Source: Calendula officinalis (taxonomy: Eukaryota > Streptophyta > Magnoliopsida > Asterales > Asteraceae). From it: a stretch of DNA of 64,000 nucleotides. Under the pieces are notes generated by a model that searched no databases, had not been told where the DNA came from, and saw only the letters and a list, made by a program, of their open reading frames with translations. Shown piece after piece: positions 60,899 through 64,000 of this stretch. The stretch is from contig OY970823.1 in the NCBI GenBank assembly GCA_963853835.1, forward strand, positions 6,218,001-6,282,000. Direction: 5' to 3'. The stretch's first letter is position 1. Every line of letters begins with the position of its first letter. The position numbers were made by a program, and so were the translations under genes.

Positions 60899-63522
60899 TT
60901 AGATTATGCTATAGTTCCACGTATATGGATAAGGATCGATCCAAGATTCATCTTCCTTTGCAGCTTCCTGCCATCTCCTTTTGAATATTTTGTATTCTTG
61001 ATGTGAATGCCTTCTCACCTAAATTAATTAATAAATAAATCAATCAAATTCCAATTTAGTTCATGGCAATCTTAGGAAATGGCTGAAAAGCCTACTCAAT
61101 ATATAATAAATCAAATTTGAATTTTCTGTCCGTTTGTCTTTTTAGGCACATTCGAAAATCTAAGCCTATTTTGGGGTTTCATTGAGACAATGGAACGTTC
61201 AGTTTTGATTTTTATGGTAGTGAAATTGATAAAAGAAAGAGTAAATTACACGAATAGTCCCTGTGGTTTACACAATGTTTTGGATTTGGTCCCTAAGTCT
61301 CACTAATTACACCCGTGGTCACTGTGGTTTACACTTCGTATTGGTTTTGGTCCCTAATACTAACAGTCGTTAAAATTTGCTGTTAACTTTTTTTAATTGA
61401 TAATTTTACCCTCACCATCTCTTTCCTCTTTCCTTCATCTCTGCATACAAAAACACACCCAAATTAAAACCCTAACCCCAATTAAAAAATCAGTCAAAAT
61501 CAAACATAATATTTAGAAAATCATCCAGTTTATCTTTTGAAGTCAAACACTGTATCAAACAAAAACACATCCAGATCGCACACCACTTTCTTCAAATCAA
61601 GTTTGTTTAAAACAGTATTTTAAATGTTTGTAGATTCTTATAGCATAATATTTGGGAATTAGGCATGGTGTTGTTTAGATAAGGACTTGAGTTAGGGATT
61701 CTTCGCTGAGGAAGAATCTGAGTTGTGAGGCGTCGAGTTTGGAGACGGCGGAGTTGATGGAGATGGAGGAGATGGATACGACGGCCACGCTGTGGCTTGT
61801 AAATCTGAATTTCTCGAAGAGGGTCATTGGACGGTTGTCTGCTTTGATTTTTAATGATTTTATTTCTGCTGTTGATGGAATGGTGAAGAGAGATAGTATG
61901 ATGAGGAAGACGATGAGCCGAGATCATCATTTTGGGGATTTGCCGGCGGCGGGAGGTGGTGGCGAAGCAGAAATACGGCGAAGCAGAAAATTGATATTTA
62001 TGGTGGGAGAATTTTTTAGAAAAATACAGGGAAGATTGTAATGACCACCACCATTGACGCCTTAAAAATTGACAAAGATTATACCCCTTTCAAGATTTAT
62101 CAACTTTATCTCGTAGCTATACAGCAAACTGCAAATGTGAAGAATAAGATAACCTTTATCCACTCACAAAGATTAAGGGTATTTTAGTCAATTAAAAAAA
62201 TATAACAGCCATATTTGACGTCTGTTAGTATTAAGGACCAAAACCAATACGAAGTGTAAACCACAGTGACCACGTGTGTAATTACTGAGACTTAGGGACC
62301 AAATCCAAAACATTATGTAAACCACAGGGACCATTCGTGTAATTTACTATAAAAGAAAACTTACTTCCAGTCTAGCATTTGGTTCAGAAGGATTGTGTTC
62401 TCCCTGTAAATACACATATATAAATAAAATTAGTTAACCAAAAATACAATGTAATGTTTATTTGTCCCTAGAATTTCAGATTTGTGATCAAACAGTCCTT
62501 CACTTATGCATGATGGCAAAAAACAACCCTCAACTTTCTGAAAGTATATGAAAATAACCTTGTTTTGAGGCTCTCCAAAGGTTGTGAAACCATAGTGAAC
62601 AATGTATTCAGCATCCACAACCCCAACAGTTTTCGTTCTATCTCCCTGCCAAACACATCATTAACAAACCAGATTAATTACAAAACATACATGATGAGGT
62701 GGCAATTTTAATCTATATAAAATGTTTCATCAAACGGGCTGAAAGTTGCCCTAAAAAATTATCTGATTAAACCCTAACTTGTTTTAAATCGTTGCCCAAC
62801 CCGCCCATTTTGCCACTTCGGGAGGTAGGGGTGAGCATCCGGATCGAAAATCGACCGAAACCGAACTGAACCAAAACCGATAACATGTTATCGGTTCGGT
62901 TTTGGTTTTGAAAATTCATCGATTTCGGTTCTATCGGTTACCGTTCGGTCCTATCGGTTTCGGTTCGGTCCGGTTCGCTTTCCGAATAAGAATGAGCATT
63001 TGGCCTAAAAAAACCATACCAAAACCGAACCGAACCAAAACTAGCATGTAATCGGTTCGGTTTTGAAAATTCATCGATTTCGGTTTCGGTTCTATCAGTT
63101 TCGGTTCGGTCCGGTTCGATTTTCGAATAAGAATGAGCATTTGGCCTAAAAAAACCATACCGAACCGGACCGAAACCGAACCAAAACCGATAGCATGTAA
63201 TCGGTTCGGTTTCGGTTTTTGGACCGAGCTCACCCCTATCTGGAGGTAATAACAAACAGCTAATGGAATAGAAATTACTTGTGCGCAATAACCGAAGAGA
63301 ATATCGAGCCCCCATGCATGGTTCAAGTCACTCTGGTTAATAAAAAATAATATTAGTAACAAAGATTTGATCATATAAAGTAAGAATAATCAAGTAAAAT
63401 AAAATAAAATTGATGACAATATTTTTACTGAATTAGAGGATTAAATGTAGCTCACTTGGATCATATGCCATATACATCTCCAAGCAGCTCGGGAGAAAAC
63501 AGGAGCCATCAATTCTATCCAC
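60899..63522 (-). CDS. DUF707-family protein, 3' portion (5' exons outside the window)
   Basis: Exons (minus): 63522-63456, 63332-63279, 62645-62559, 62403-62365, 61018-60899; one base plus 121 codons and stop TAA 60899-60901. The reading WIELMAPVFSRAAWRCIWHM, then NHAWGLDILFGYCAQGDRTK, GVVDAEYIVHYGF and RRHSHQEYKIFKRRWQEA is the C-terminal half of DUF707 proteins, which are plant proteins about 400 aa long with an N-terminal membrane anchor and a suspected glycosyltransferase-like fold. Function is not established. All five exons are open and all visible introns are GT-AG. No further exon is seen between 63523 and 64000, so the next upstream exon lies beyond the edge. The introns hold a MULE-like element (61239-62348) and a hAT-like foldback (62826-63238). 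Confidence 0.88.
61239..62348. mobile_element. MULE-like element with about 140-bp inverted ends in the last DUF707 intron
   Basis: The left arm (GAGTAAATTACACGAATAGT, 'ccctgtggtttacac', 'cttcgtattggttttggtcc') is the inverse of the right arm. The flanks are a perfect 10-bp ATAAAAGAAA (61229-61238, 62349-62358). The centre (about 61730-62040) is GC-richer with a 100-codon open frame (METAELMEMEEMDTTATLWL...) of unknown origin, possibly captured host sequence. No transposase. Confidence 0.82.
62826..63238. mobile_element. hAT-like foldback MITE in a DUF707 intron
   Basis: Inverted ends TAGGGGTGAGC (62826) and GCTCACCCCTA (to 63238), flanked by TCGGGAGG (62818-62825) and TCTGGAGG (63239-63246), 8 bp with one mismatch. 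The body is made of CCGAACCGAAA-type repeats in both orientations. Confidence 0.8.
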
Positions 63523-64000
63523 CTGTAACCAAACACCAGATATATTCATGATCAAACCTGGTACAGCTCCAAAAATGGCAAATTGCAATAAATTGAAAAC
63601 ACACTTTCGGTTTACTAACCATTCAGCCACATCATCAATTTAGGGCCATTTCCAGAAACAAACCTAGGGACTTCCAGATTTTCCAAAATATACCTCATTT
63701 TTATTTTTCCTAAAATAGACCGTGAGACTATGCGACTACACAAATAATTTGACAAGTGTCCACTTTTTAGTAGGTAGAAATTTTTTGTGGCATTTAAGTT
63801 GATTTTTAGTGACTGATGAACAGTTTTTTCCTATACGAATTTTGACTATTTTCGTGCGACCTTTTGTCTTGTTCAGAAAAAAAAAATCTCAAAAAACTAT
63901 AAAAAAGGAAATTAATTTTTTTAGTTTTTTGAGAATTTTGTCTTTTTCAAGAAAGATGAAATTACCTTGAAAAACTAAAAAAATTTGTCTTTTCCGAAAA
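63523..64000. other. intron sequence of the DUF707 gene, no exon seen
   Basis: AT-rich with A/T runs at the end; no stretch encodes the DUF707 motifs expected just upstream of WIELMAPVF. Confidence 0.5.

Overview
The window is nuclear DNA of a flowering plant. Spliced genes with GT-AG introns, Stowaway, Tourist, Mutator and hAT-type MITEs, and SIRE-like Copia and chromodomain Gypsy retrotransposons all point that way. The SIRE-like Copia elements with a long gene after pol resemble what I recall from Asteraceae, but the family assignment is an inference. Roughly two thirds of the window is transposable element, and the recognisable host genes lie between 44.8 and 63.5 kb, all on the minus strand.

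Region by region. 0.2-5.3 kb: long (TA)n microsatellites alternate with inverted-repeat elements that appear to have inserted at TA. 5.3-6.9 kb: no gene seen. 6.9-27.0 kb: a nest of retrotransposons. A Copia element without pol (6944-26974, 5-bp target duplication ACAAC) carries a solo-LTR-like insertion (9611-11549) and a second one (12020-26321, duplication ATAAT). The second is itself split by an almost intact SIRE-like Copia (14552-26006, duplication AAACC). 27.2-31.5 kb: minus-strand remnant of another SIRE-like Copia. 31.6-41.5 kb: plus-strand Gypsy remnant whose 3' LTR was invaded by a minus-strand chromodomain Gypsy arranged LTR-internal-LTR-truncated internal. 41.6-43.5 kb: nested MITEs carrying CCACCG-type minisatellites.

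Host genes: an OTUB1-type ubiquitin thioesterase (44785-46705, eight coding exons), a five-finger CCCH zinc-finger protein of the ZFN1 type (50540-53623, six coding exons, one GC-AG intron), a small secreted 12-cysteine protein (58403-58848, two exons) and the 3' part of a DUF707-family gene (60899-63522, running off the right edge). Their introns and flanks are full of MITEs. A PIF/Harbinger-like element with a broken Myb/trihelix-like ORF1 lies just upstream of the CCCH gene.

Most striking points: the post-pol region of the young Copia reads as a two-exon gene whose splicing joins two long ORFs exactly in frame (1063 aa); the same element carries about 29 copies of one 8-base word (CTCAGTAT or its complement) spread over LTR, coding sequence and intron; and the outer Copia lacks pol and has a broken ORF, yet its LTRs differ at only 2 of 506 positions, which suggests recent mobilisation in trans.
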